Below, piece after piece: positions 1 to 11,870 of a stretch of 64,000 nt of DNA. Numbering within the stretch: position 1 is the stretch's first letter; each line of letters starts with the position of its first letter. Location: contig NW_026614311.1 in assembly GCF_026230105.1 (NCBI RefSeq), positions 1-64,000 on the forward strand, written 5' to 3'. The DNA comes from Diorhabda sublineata (lineage: Eukaryota > Arthropoda > Insecta > Coleoptera > Chrysomelidae). A program made the position numbers and the translations under genes. The notes below the pieces were generated by a model. That model was not told the DNA's origin. It ran no database searches and saw nothing but the letters and a program-made list of their open reading frames with translations.

Positions 1-178
1 CCCATTGAAGTCGATTCTCACTTTGTGTTGATTAAAAATTTTCAAAGTCTATCTTCCTCATTTGAAGTCGAATTTCAACATTTCTCATATATTTGAGTGA
101 GTTCGCATCTGACTTTGTCAGATATCGTCGATTTACATTAATTGAAGCCCATTGAAGTCGATTCTCACTTTGTGTTGA

Positions 179-192
179 TTGAAAATTTTCAA
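179..192. repeat. 14-bp perfect palindrome in each consensus monomer
   Basis: TTGAAAATTTTCAA is its own reverse complement, centred between monomer positions 38 and 39. It recurs in most of the roughly 436 monomers. Several recurrent variants hit it: TTGATTAAAAATTTT, GAAAATTTCC, GAAAATTCTC, GGAAATTTTC, AGAAATTTTC, and the 2-bp deletion giving TTTTCAGTC. It could be a binding site for a dimeric DNA-binding protein or simply intrinsically bent A-tract DNA. The sequence does not say which. Confidence 0.9.
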
Positions 193-208
193 AGTCTATC
201 TTCCTCAT

Positions 209-225
209 TTGAAGTCGAATTTCAA
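209..225. repeat. Second short inverted repeat, TTGAA-N7-TTCAA
   Basis: The arms lie at monomer positions 62-66 and 74-78, around GTCGAAT. The same TTGAA/TTCAA pair forms the outer arms of the 14-bp palindrome 30 bp upstream, so the monomer carries two related dyads about three helical turns apart. The commonest variant at this site is TTGGTGTCGAAT, which breaks the left arm and marks one monomer family. Confidence 0.65.
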
Positions 226-3084
226 CATTTCTCATATATTTGAATGAGTTTGCATCTAACTTTGTCAGATATCGTCGATTTACATTCATTGAAGCCCATT
301 GAAGTCGATTCTCACTTTGTGTTGATTGAAAATTTCCAAAGTCTATCTTCCTCATTTGAAGTCGAATTTCAACATTTCTCATATATTTGAGTGAGTTCGC
401 ATCTGACTTTGTCAGATATCGTCGATTAACATCCATTGAAGCCCATTGAAGTCGATTGTCACTTTGTGTTTATTAAAAATTTTCAAAGTTTATCTTCCTC
501 ATTTGAAGTCGAATTTCAACATTTCTTATATATTTGAATGAGTTTGCATCTAACTTTTTCAGATATCGTCGATTTACATTCATTGAAGCCCATTGAAGTC
601 GATTGTCACTTTGTGTTGATTGAAAATTTTCAGTCTATCTTCCTCATTTGAAGTCGAATTTCAACATTTCTCATATATTTGAATGAGTTTGCATCTAACT
701 TTGTCAGATATCGTCGATTTACATTAATTGAAGCCCATTGAAGTCGATTCTCACTTTGTGTTGATTGAAAATTTTCAAAGTCTATCTTCCTTATTTGAAG
801 TCGAATTTCAACATTTATCATATATTTAAATGAGTTTGCATCTAACTTTTTCAGATATCGTCGATTTACATTCATTGAAGCCCATTGAAGTCGATTCTCA
901 CTTTGTGTTGATTGAAAATTTTCAAAGTCTATCTTCCTCATTTGGTGTCGAATTTCAACATTTCTTATATATTTAAATGAGTTCGCATCTAACTTTATCA
1001 GATATCGTCGATTTACATTCATTGAAGCCGATTGAGGTCTATTTTCACTCTGTGTTGATTGAAAATTTTCAAAGTCTATCTTCCTCATTTGAAGTCGAAT
1101 TTCAACATTTCTCATATATTTGAATGAGTTTGCATCTAACTTTGTCAGATATCGTCGATTTACATTAATTGAAGCCCATTGAAGTCGATTCTCACTTTGT
1201 GTTGATTGAAAATTTTCAAAGTCTATCTTCCTCATTTGAAGTCGAATTTCAACATTTCTCATATATTTGAATGAGTTTGCATCTAACATTGTCAGATATC
1301 GTCGATTTACATTAATTGAAGCCCATTGAAGTCTATTCTCACTTTGTGTTGATTGAAAATTTTCAAAATCTATCTTCCTCATTTGAAGTCGAATTTCAAC
1401 ATTTCTCATATATTTGAATGAGTTTGCATCTAACTTTGTCAGATATCGTCGATTTACATTCATTGAAGCCCATTGAAGTCGATTCTCACTTTGTGTTGAT
1501 TGAAAATTTTCAAAGTCTATCTTCCTCATTTGAAGTCGAATTTCAACATTTCTCATATATTCGAATGAGTTTGCATCTAACTTTGTCAGATATCGTCGAT
1601 TTACATTAATTGAAGCCCATTGAAGTCGATTCTCACTTTGTGTTGATTGAAAATTTTCAAAGTCTATCTTCCTCATTTGAAGTCGAATTTCAACATTTAT
1701 CATATATTTGAATTAGTTTGCATCTAACTTTGTCAGATATCGTCGATTTACATTGATTGATGCCCATTGAAGTCGCTTCTCACTTTGTGTTGATTGAAAA
1801 TTTTCAAAGTCTATCTTCCTCATTTGAAGTCGGATTTCAACATTTCTCATATATTTGAATGAGTTTGCATCTAACTCTGTCAGATATCGTCGATTTACAT
1901 TCATTGAAGCCCATTGAAGTCGATTCTCACTTTGTGTTGATTGAAAATTTTCAAAGTCTATCTTCCTCATTTGAAGTCGAATTTCAACATTTCTCATATA
2001 TTTGAATGAGTTTGCATCTAACTTTGTCAGATATCGTCGATTTACATTAATTGAAGCCCATTGAAGTCGATTCTCACTTTGTGTTGATTGAAAATTTTCA
2101 AAGTCTATCTTCCTCATTTGAAGTCGAATTTCAACATTTATCATATATTTGAATGAGTTTGCATCTAACTTTGTCAGATATCGTCGATTTACATTAATTG
2201 AAGCCTATTGAAGTCGATTCTCACTTTGTGTTGATTGAAAATTTTCAAAGTCTATCTTCCTCATTTGAAGTCGAATTTCAAGATTTCTCATATATTTGAA
2301 TGAGTTTGCATCTAACTTTGTCAGATATCGTCGATTTACAATAATTGAAGCCCATTGAAGTCGATTCTCACTTTGTGTTGATTGAAAATTTTCAAAGTCT
2401 ATCTTCCTCATTTGAAGTCGAATTTCAACATTTATCATATATTTGAATGAGTTTGCATCTATCTTTGTCAGATATCGTCGATTTACATTAATTGAAGCCC
2501 ATTGAAGTCGATTCTCACTTTGTGTTGATTGAAAATTTTCAACGTCTATCTCCTCATTTGAAGTCGGATTTCAACATTTCTCATATATTTGAATGAGTTT
2601 GCATCTAACTTTGTCAGATATTGTCGATTTACATTCATTGAAGCCCATTGAAGTCGATTCTCACTTTGTGTTGATTGAAAATTTTCAAAGTCTATCTTCC
2701 TCATTTGAAGTCGAATTTCAACATTTCTCATATATTTGAATGAGTTTGCATCTAACTTTGTCAGATATCGTCGATTTACATTAATTGAAGCCCATTGAAG
2801 TCGATTCTCACTTTGTGTTGATTGAAAATTTTCAAAGTCTATCTTCCTCATTTGAAGTCGAATTTTAATATTTCTCATATATTTGAATGAGTTTGCATCT
2901 AACTTTGTCAGATATCGTCAATTTACATTTATTGAAGCCCATTGAAGTCGATTCTCACTTTGTGTTGATTGAAAATTTTCAAAGTCTATCTTCCTCATTT
3001 GGTGTCGAATTTCAACATTTCTTATATATTTAAATGAGTTCGCATCTAACTTTATCAGATATCGTCGATTTACATTCATTGAAG

Positions 3085-3231
3085 CCCATTGAGGTCGATT
3101 GTCACTTCGTGTTTATTGAAAATTTTCAAAGTCTGTCTTCCTCATTTGAAGTTGAATTTCAACATTTCTCATATATTTGAATGAGTTTGCATCTAACTTT
3201 GTCAGATATCGTCGATTTACATTAATTGAAG
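3085..3231 (+). repeat. Outlier monomer of a family otherwise found only beyond 26 kb
   Basis: This monomer has GAGGTCGATTGTCACTTCG, GTTTATTG and GTCTGTC together, plus a private GAAGTTGAAT. The CTTCGTG/GTCTGTC combination is otherwise seen only from about 26.4 kb onward, where it is common. It is an isolated representative of a domain 2 family inside the domain 1 side of the array. Confidence 0.7.
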
Positions 3232-3966
3232 CCCATTGAAGTCGATTCTCACTTTGTGTTGATTGAAAATTTTCAAAGTCTATCTTCCTCATTTGAAGTC
3301 GAATTTTAACATTTCTCATATATTTGAATGAGTTTGCATCTAACTTTGTCAGATATCGTCAATTTACATTCATTGAAGCCCATTGAAGTCGATTCTCACT
3401 TTGTGTTGATTGAAAATTTTCAAAGTCTATCTTCCTCATTTGAAGTCGAATTTTAACATTTCTCATATATTTGAATGAGTTTGCATCTAACTTTGTCAGA
3501 TATCGTCAATTTACATTCATTGAAGCCCATTGAAGTCGATTCTCACTTTGTGTTGATTGAAAATTTTCAAAGTCTATCTTCCTCATTTGAAGTCGAATTT
3601 CAACATTTCTCATATATTTGAATGAGTTTGCATCTAACTTTGTCAGATATCGTCGATTTACATTCATTGAAGCCCATTGAAGTCGATTCTCACTTTGTGT
3701 TGATTGAAAATTTTCAAAGTTTATCTTCCTCATTTGAAGTCGAATTTCAACATTTCTCATATATTTGAATGAGTTTGCATCTAACTTTTTCAGATATCGT
3801 CGATTTACATTCATTGAAGCCCATTGAAGTCGATTCTCACTTTGTGTTGATTGAAAATTTTCAAAGTCTATCTTCCTCATTTGGTGTCGTATTTCAACAT
3901 TTCTTATATATTTAAATGAGTTCGCATCTAACTTTATCAGATATCGTCGATTTACATTCATTGAAG

Positions 3967-5560
3967 CCCATTGAGGTCGATTTTCACTTTGTGTTTATTG
4001 AAAATTTTCAGTCTATCTTGCTCATTTGAAGTCGAATTTCAACATTTCTCATATATTTGAATGAGTTTGCATCTAACTTTTTCAGATATCGTCGATTTAC
4101 ATTCATTAAAGCCCATTGAAGTCGATTCTCACTTTGTGTTGATTGAAAATTTTCAAAGTCTATCTTCCTCATTTGGTGTCGTATTTCAACATTTCTTATA
4201 TATTTAAATGAGTTCGCATCTAACTTTATCAGATATCGTCGATTTACATTCATTGAAGCCCATTGAGGTCGATTTTCACTTTGTGTTTATTGAAAATTTT
4301 CAGTCTATCTTCCTCATTTGAAGTCGAATTTCAACATTTCTTATATATTTGAATGAGTTCGCATCTAACTTTTTCAGATATCGTCGATTTACATTCATTG
4401 AGCCCATTGGGGTCGATTGTCACTTTGTGTTGATTGAAAATTTTCAGTCTATCTTCCTCATTTGAAGTCGAATTTCAACATTTCTCATATATTTGAATGA
4501 GTTTGCATCTAACTTTGTCAGATATCGTCGATTTACATTAATTGAAGCCCACTGAAGTCGATTCTCACTTTGTGTTGATTGAAAATTTTCAAAGTCTATC
4601 TTCCTCATTTGAAGTCGAATTTCAACATTTCTCATATATTTGAATGAGTTTGCATCTAACTTTTTCAGATATCGTCGATTTACATTCATTGAAGCCCATT
4701 GAAGTCGATTCTCACTTTGTGTTGATTGAAAATTTTCAAAGTCTATCTTCCTCATTTGGTGTCGTATTTCAACATTTCTTATATATTTAAATGAGTTCGC
4801 ATCTAACTTTATCAGATATCGTCGATTTACATTCATTGAAGCCCATTGAGGTCGATTTTCACTTTGTGTTTATTGAAAATTTTCAGTCTATCTTGCTCAT
4901 TTGAAGTCGAATTTCAACATTTCTCATATATTTGAATGAGTTTGCATCTAACTTTTTCAGATATCGTCGATTTACATTCATTAAAGCCCATTGAAGTCGA
5001 TTCTCACTTTGTGTTGATTGTAAAATTTTCAAAGTCTATCTTCCTCATTTGGTGTCGTATTTCAACATTTCTTATATATTTAAATGAGTTCGCATCTAAC
5101 TTTATCAGATATCGTCGATTTACATTCATTGAAGCCCATTGAGGTCGATTTTCACTTTGTGTTTATTGAAAATTTTCAGTCTATCTTCCTCATTTGAAGT
5201 CGAATTTCAACATTTCTTATATATTTGAATGAGTTCGCATCTAACTTTTTCAGATATCGTCGATTTACATTCATTGAGCCCATTGGGGTCGATTGTCACT
5301 TTGTGTTGATTGAAAATTTTCAGTCTATCTTCCTCATTTGAAGTCGAATTTCAACATTTCTCATATATTTGAATGAGTTTGCATCTAACTTTGTCAGATA
5401 TCGTCGATTTACATTAATTGAAGCCCACTGAAGTCGATTCTCACTTTGTGTTGATTGAAAATTTTCAAAGTCTATCTTCCTCATTTGAAGTCGAATTTCA
5501 ACATTTCTCATATATTTGAATGAGTTTGCATCTAACTTTGTCAGATATCGTCGATTTACA
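3967..5560 (+). repeat. Tandem duplication of a 6-monomer (875-bp) block
   Basis: The block 3,967-4,841 recurs from 4,842. Both copies contain GAGGTCGATTTTC, TTTTCAGTC with TCTTGCTC, CATTAAAGCCC, GAGCCCATTGGGG and CCCACTGAAG in the same order. The second copy has a single inserted T near 5,021 (GATTGTAAAATTTT), making the later spacing 876 bp. The match fades near 5,560, where the first copy continues with TTGGTGTCG and the second with TTGAATTCG. Confidence 0.75.
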
Positions 5561-6600
5561 TTCATTGAAGCCCATTGAAGTCGATTTTCACTTTGTGTTG
5601 ATTGAAAATTTTCAAAGTCTATCTTCCTCATTTGAATTCGAATTTCAACATTTCTCATATATTTGAATGAGTTTGCATCTAACTTTCTCAGATATCGTCG
5701 ATTTACATTAATTGAAGCCCATTGAAGTCGATTCTCACTTTGTGTTGATTGAAAATTTTCAAAGTCTATCTTCCTCATTTGAAGTCGAATTTTAACATTT
5801 CCCATATATTTGAATGAGTTTGCATCTAACTTTGTCAGATATCGTCAATTTACATTCATTGAAGCCCATTGAAGTCGATTCTCACTTTGTGTTGATTGAA
5901 AATTTTCAAAGTCTATCTTCCTCATTTGAAGTCGAATTTCAACATTTCTCATATATTTGAATGAGTTTGCATCTAACTTTGTCAGATATCGTCGATTTAC
6001 ATTCATTGAAGCCCATTGAAGTCGATTCTCACTTTGTGTTTATTGAAAATTTTCAAAGTTTATCTTCCTCATTTGAAGTCGATTTTCAACATTTCTCATA
6101 TATTTGAATGAGTTTGCATCTAACTTTTTCAGATATCGTCGATTTACATTCATTGAAGCCCATTGAAGTCGATTCTCACTTTGTGTTGATTGAAAATTTT
6201 CAAAGTCTATCTTCCTCATTTGGTGTCGAATTTCAACATTTCTTATATATTTGAATGAGTTCGCATCTAACTTTTTCAGATATCGTCGATTTACATTCAT
6301 TGAGCCCATTGGGGTCGATTGTCACTTTGTGTTGATTGAAAATTTTCAGTCTATCTTCCTCATTTGAAGTCGAATTTCAACATTTCTCATATATTTGAAT
6401 GAGTTTGCATCTAACTTTGTCAGATATCGTCGATTTACATTAATTGAAGCCCACTGAAGTCGATTCTCACTTTGTGTTGATTGAAAATTTTCAAAGTCTA
6501 TCTTCCTCATTTGAAGTCGAATTTCAACATTTCTCATATATTTGAATGAGTTTGCATCTAACTTTGTCAGATATCGTCGATTAACATTCATTGAAGCCCA

Positions 6601-7560
6601 TTGAGGTCGATTGTCACTTTGTGTTTATTGAAAATTTTCAGTCTATCTTGCTCATTTGAAGTCGAATTTCAACATTTCTCATATATTTGAATGAGTTTGC
6701 ATCTAACTTTGTCAGATATCGTCGATTTACATTCATTGAAGCCCATTGAAGTCGATTCTCACTTTGTGTTGATTGAAAATTTTCAAAGTCTATCTTCCTC
6801 ATTTGAAGTCGAATTTCAACATTTCTCATATATTTGAATGAGTTTGCATCTAACTTTGTCAGATATCGTCGATTTACATTCATTGAAGCCCATTGAAGTC
6901 GATTCTCACTTTGTGTTTATTGAAAATTTTCAAAGTTTATCTTCCTCATTTGAAGTCGAATTTCAACATTTCTCATATATTTGAATGAGTTTGCATCTAA
7001 CTTTTTCAGATATCGACGATTTACATTCATTGAAGCCCATTGAAGTCGATTCTCACTTTGTGTTGATTGAAAATTTTCAAAGTCTATCTTCCTCATTTGG
7101 TGTCGAATTTCAACATTTCTTATATATTTAAATGAGTTCGCATCTAACTTTATCAGATATCGTCGATTTACATTCATTGAAGCCCATTGAGGTCGATTTT
7201 CACTTTGTGTTTATTGAAAATTTTCAGTCTATCTTGCTCATTTGAAGTCGAATTTTAACATTCATCATATATTTGAATGAGTTTGCATCTAATTTTGTCA
7301 GATATCGTCGATTTACATTCATTGAAGCCCATTGAAGTCGATTCTCACTTTGTGTTGATTAAAAATTTTCAAAGTCTATCTTCCTCATTTGAAGTCGAAT
7401 TTCAACATTTCTCATATATTTGAATGAGTTTGCATCTAACTTTCTCAGATATCGTCGATTTACATTAATTGAAGCCCACTGAAGTCGATTCTCACTTTGT
7501 GTTGATTGAAAATTTTCAAAGTCTATCTTCCTAATTTGAAGTCGAATTTCAACATTTCTC
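6601..7560 (+). repeat. Copy 1 of a dispersed 0.96-kb duplicated block
   Basis: It matches 9,680-10,639 at a constant offset of 3,079 bp. Shared rare features include ATATCGACGATTT (near 7,013), AACATTCATCATAT (near 7,258), ATCTAATTTTGTCAG and CTTCCTAATTTG (near 7,531). Confidence 0.75.
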
Positions 7561-9679
7561 ATATATTTGAATGAGTTTGCATCTAACTTTGTCAGATATC
7601 GTCGATTTACATTAATTGAAGCCCACTGAAGTCGATTCTCACTTTGTGTTGATTGAAAATTTTCAAAGTCTATCTTCCTCATTTGAATTCGAATTTCAAC
7701 ATTTCTCATATATTTGAATGAGTTTGCATCTAACTTTCTCAGATATCGTCGATTTACATTAATTGAAGCCCATTGAAGTCGATTCTCACTTTGTGTTGAT
7801 TGAAAATTTTCAAAGTCTATCTTCCTCATTTGAAGTCGAATTTTAACATTTCTCATATATTTGAATGAGTTTGCATCTAACTTTGTCAGATATCGTCAAT
7901 TTACATTCATTGAAGCCCATTGAAGTCGATTCTCACTTTGTGTTGATTGAAAATTTTCAAAGTCTATCTTCCTCATTTGAAGTCGAATTTCAACATTTCT
8001 CATATATTTGAATGAGTTTGCATCTAACTTTGTCAGATATCGTCGATTTACATTCATTGAAGCCCATTGAAGTCGATTCTCACTTTGTGTTTATTGAAAA
8101 TTTTCAAAGTTTATCTTCCTCATTTGAAGTCGATTCTCAACATTTCTCATATATTTGAATGAGTTTGCATCTAACTTTTTCAGATATCGTCGATTTACAT
8201 TCATTGAAGCCCATTGAAGTCGATTCTCACTTTGTGTTGATTGAAAATTTTCAAAGTCTATCTTCCTCATTTGGTGTCGAATTTCAACATTTCTTATATA
8301 TTTGAATGAGTTCGCATCTAACTTTTTCAGATATCGTCGATTTACATTCATTGAGCCCATTGGGGTCGATTCTCACTTTGTGTTGATTGAAAATTTTCAA
8401 AGTCTATCTTCCTCATTTGAAGTCGAATTTCAACATTTCTCATATATTTGAATGAGTTTGCATCTAACTTTGTCAGATATCGTCGATTTACATTAATTGA
8501 AGCCCATTGAAGTCGATTCTCACTTTGTGTTGATTGAAAATTTTCAAAGTCTATCTTCCTCATTTGAAGTCGAATTTTAATATTTCTCATATATTTGAAT
8601 GAGTTCGCATCTAACTTTTTCAGATATCGTCGATTTACATTCATTGAGCCCATTGGGGTCGATTGTCACTTTGTGTTGATTGAAAATTTTCAGTCTATCT
8701 TCCTCATTTGAAGTCGAATTTCAACATTTCTCATATATTTGAATGAGTTTGCATCTAACTTTGTCAGATATCGTCGATTTACATTAATTGAAGCCCACTG
8801 AAGTCGATTCTCACTTTGTGTTGATTGAAAATTTTCAAAGTCTATCTTCCTCATTTGAAGTCGAATTTCAACATTTCTCATATATTTGAATGAGTTTGCA
8901 TCTAACTTTGTCAGATATCGTCGATTAACATTCATTGAAGCCCATTGAAGTCGATTCTCACTTTGTGTTGATTGAAAATTTTCAAAGTCTATCTTCCTCA
9001 TTTGAATTCGAATTTCAACATTTCTCATATATTTGAATGAGTTTGCATCTAACTTTCTCAGATATCGTCGATTTACATTAATTGAAGCCCATTGAAATCG
9101 ATTCTCACTTTGTGTTGATTGAAAATTTTCAAAGTCTATCTTCCTCATTTGAAGTCGAATTTTAACATTTCTCATATATTTGAATGAGTTTGCATCTAAC
9201 TTTGTCAGATATCGTCAATTTACATTCATTGAAGCCCATTGAAGTCGATTCTCACTTTGTGTTGATTGAAAATTTTCAAAGTCTATCTTCCTCATTTGAA
9301 GTCGAATTTCAACATTTCTCATATATTTGAATGAGTTTGCATCTAACTTTGTCAGATATCGTCGATTTACATTCATTGAAGCCCATTGAAGTCGATTCTC
9401 ACTTTGTGTTTATTGAAAATTTTCAAAGTTTATCTTCCTCATTTGAAGTCGATTTTCAACATTTCTCATATATTTGACTGAGTTTGCATCTAACTTTTCC
9501 AGATATCGTCGATTTACATTCATTGAAGCCCATTGAAGTCGATTCTCACTTTGTGTTGATTGAAAATTTTCAAAGTCTATCTTCCTCATTTGGTGTCGAA
9601 TTTCAACATTTCTTATATATTTAAATGAGTTCGCATCTAACTTTATCAGATATCGTCGATTTACATTCATTGAAGCCCA

Positions 9680-10639
9680 TTGAGGTCGATTTTCACTTTG
9701 TGTTTATTGAAAATTTTCAGTCTATCTTGCTCATTTGAAGTCGAATTACAACATTTCTCATATATTTGAATGAGTTTGCATCTAACTTTGTCAGATATCG
9801 TCGATTTACATTCATTGAAGCCCATTGAAGTCGATTCTCACTTTGTGTTGATTGAAAATTTTCAAAGTCTATCTTCCTCATTTGAAGTCGAATTTCAACA
9901 TTTCTCATATATTTGAATGAGTTTGCATCTAACTTTGTCAGATATCGTCGATTTACATTCATTGAAGCCCATTGAAGTCGATTCTCACTTTGTGTTTATT
10001 GAAAATTTTCAAAGTATATCTTCCTCATTTGAAGTCGAATTTCAACATTTCTCATATATTTGAATGAGTTTGCATCTAACTTTTTCAGATATCGACGATT
10101 TACATTCATTGAAGCCCATTGAAGTCGATTCTCACTTTGTGTTGATTGAAAATTTTCAAAGTCTATCTTCCTCATTTGGTGTCGAATTTCAACATTTCTT
10201 ATATATTTAAATGAGTTCGCATCTAACTTTATCAGATATCGTCGATTTACATTCATTGAAGCCCATTGAGGTCGATTTTCACTTTGTGTTTATTGAAAAT
10301 TTTCAGTCTATCTTGCTCATTTGAAGTCGAATTTTAACATTCATCATATATTTGAATGAGTTTGCATCTAATTTTGTCAGATATCGTCGATTTACATTCA
10401 TTGAAGCCCATTGAAGTCGATTCTCACTTTGTGTTGATTAAAAATTTTCAAAGTCTATCTTCCTCATTTGAAGTCGAATTTCAACATTTCTCATATATTT
10501 GAATGAGTTTGCATCTAACTTTGTCAGATATCGTCGATTTACATTAATTGAAGCCCACTGAAGTCGATTCTCACTTTGTGTTGATTGAAAATTTTCAAAG
10601 TCTATCTTCCTAATTTGAAGTCGAATTTCAACATTTCTC
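9680..10639 (+). repeat. Copy 2 of the dispersed 0.96-kb block
   Basis: It carries the same rare variants as 6,601-7,560 at an offset of 3,079 bp: ATATCGACGATTT, AACATTCATCATAT and CTTCCTAATTTG. Private differences include CGAATTACAAC near 9,745. The copies are separated by other HOR material, so a larger duplication was later interrupted or partly converted. Confidence 0.75.
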
Positions 10640-11870
10640 ATATATTTGAATGAGTTTGCATCTAACTTTGTCAGATATCGTCGGTTTACATTCATTGAAG
10701 CCCATTGAAGTCGATTCTCACTTTGTGTTGATTGAAAATTTTCAAAGTCTATCTTCCTCATTTGGTGTCGAATTTCAACATTTCTTATATATTTAAATGA
10801 GTTCGCATCTAACTTTATCAGATATCGTCGATTTACATTCATTGAAGCCCATTGAGGTCGATTTTCACTTTGTGTTTATTGAAAATTTTCAGTCTATCTT
10901 GCTCATTTGAAGTCGAATTTCAACATTTCTCATATATTTGAATGAGTTTGCATCTAACTTTGTCAGATATCGTCGATTTACATTAATTGAAGCCCACTGA
11001 AGTCGATTCTCACTTTGTGTTGATTGAAAATTTTCAAAGTCTATCTTCCTCATTTGAAGTCGAATTTCAACATTTCTCATATATTTGAATGAGTTTGCAT
11101 CTAACTTTGTCAGATATCGTCGATTTACATTCATTGAAGCCCATTGAAGTCGATTCTCACTTTGTGTTGATTGAAAATTTTCAAAGTCTATCTTCCTCAT
11201 TTGAATTCGAATTTCAACATTTCTCATATATTTGAATGAGTTTGCATCTAACTTTCTCAGATATCGTCGATTTACATTAATTGAAGCCCATTGAAGTCGA
11301 TTCTCACTTTGTGTTGATTGAAAATTTTCAAAGTCTATCTTCCTCATTTGAAGTCGAATTTTAACATTTCTCATATATTTGAATGAGTTTGCATCTAACT
11401 TTGTCAGATATCGTCAATTTACATTCATTGAAGCCCATTGAAGTCGATTCTCACTTTGTGTTGATTGAAAATTTTCAAAGTCTATCTTCCTCATTTGAAG
11501 TCGAATTTCAACATTTCTCATATATTTGAATGAGTTTGCATCTAACTTTGTCAGATATCGTCGATTTACATTCATTGAAGCCCATTGAAGTCGATTCTCA
11601 CTTTGTGTTTATTGAAAATTTTTAAAGTTTATCTTCCTCATTTGAAGTCGAATTTCAACATTTCTCATATATTTGAATGAGTTTGCATCTAACTTTTTCA
11701 GATATCGTCGATTTACATTCATTGAAGCCCATTGAAGTCGATTCTCACTTTGTGTTGATTGAAAATTTTCAAAGTCTATCTTCCTCATTTGGTGTCGAAT
11801 TTCAACATTTCTTATATATTTAAATGAGTTCGCATCTAACTTTATCAGATATCGTCGATTTACATTCATT

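Larger units (their letters stand above)
148..294 (+). repeat. Reference (consensus-like) 147-bp monomer
   Basis: This copy carries the majority base at almost every position and serves as the reference. It has 47 G+C of 147 (32%) and four CpG. There are three TCGA tetramers, at monomer positions 11-14, 68-71 and 128-131 counted from CCC. One GATATC (EcoRV) site lies at 268-273, so EcoRV digestion should give a 147-bp ladder except where the variant CAAATATCG destroys the site. AT-rich tracts recur about every 10 bp. TTGAA pentamers lie at monomer positions 5, 32, 62, 93 and 142. The length is exactly 49 codons. Confidence 0.95.
1..3966 (+). repeat. Near-consensus monomeric sub-array
   Basis: About 27 monomers, almost all exactly 147 bp, dominated by the variants CATTAATTGAAG and CATTCATTGAAG and the CTCATATATTTGAATGAG form. 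Only one 2-bp deletion is present, near 629. Because indels are rare, the minus-strand 49-codon frame stays open over long stretches here (for example 630-1,703). There is little obvious HOR periodicity. I read it as the least rearranged part of the window. Confidence 0.75.
5277..11870 (+). repeat. HOR domain with 14- and 15-monomer periods (2,051 and 2,199 bp)
   Basis: Blocks recur at 2,051 bp (6,040-6,309 against 8,091-8,360) and 2,199 bp (8,690-9,175 against 10,889-11,374, and 9,410 against 11,609). A monomer with CATTTGAATTCGAA, which creates GAATTC, marks each copy at 5,634, 7,685, 9,004 and 11,203. Spacings are multiples of 147 minus several bases (14x147-7 and 15x147-6), as expected when each copy carries the same set of small deletions. 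Further single occurrences of the marker lie at 14,131 and 21,739. Confidence 0.75.

Noticed and set aside
148..294. CENP-B box in the monomer
   Set aside because: I looked for TTCGNNNNANNCGGG on both strands. TTCGCATC and ATTCGACTTC match only the first bases; no CGGG follows.
148..294. TATA-box-like TATATATTT as a promoter in each monomer
   Set aside because: Such strings are expected in 68% A+T DNA, and no other promoter element or gene accompanies them. Kept only as a remark on possible minus-strand transcription.
630..1703. Minus-strand open frame of 357 codons with seven 49-residue repeats, a possible tandem-repeat protein
   Set aside because: The frame is simply the satellite read in a multiple-of-three register. 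Ends are set by satellite variants (TAA from GTTTATTG or GATTAAAAA, TGA after the 2-bp deletion). There is no unique N- or C-terminus, promoter or intron, and the same repeat continues unchanged past both ends.
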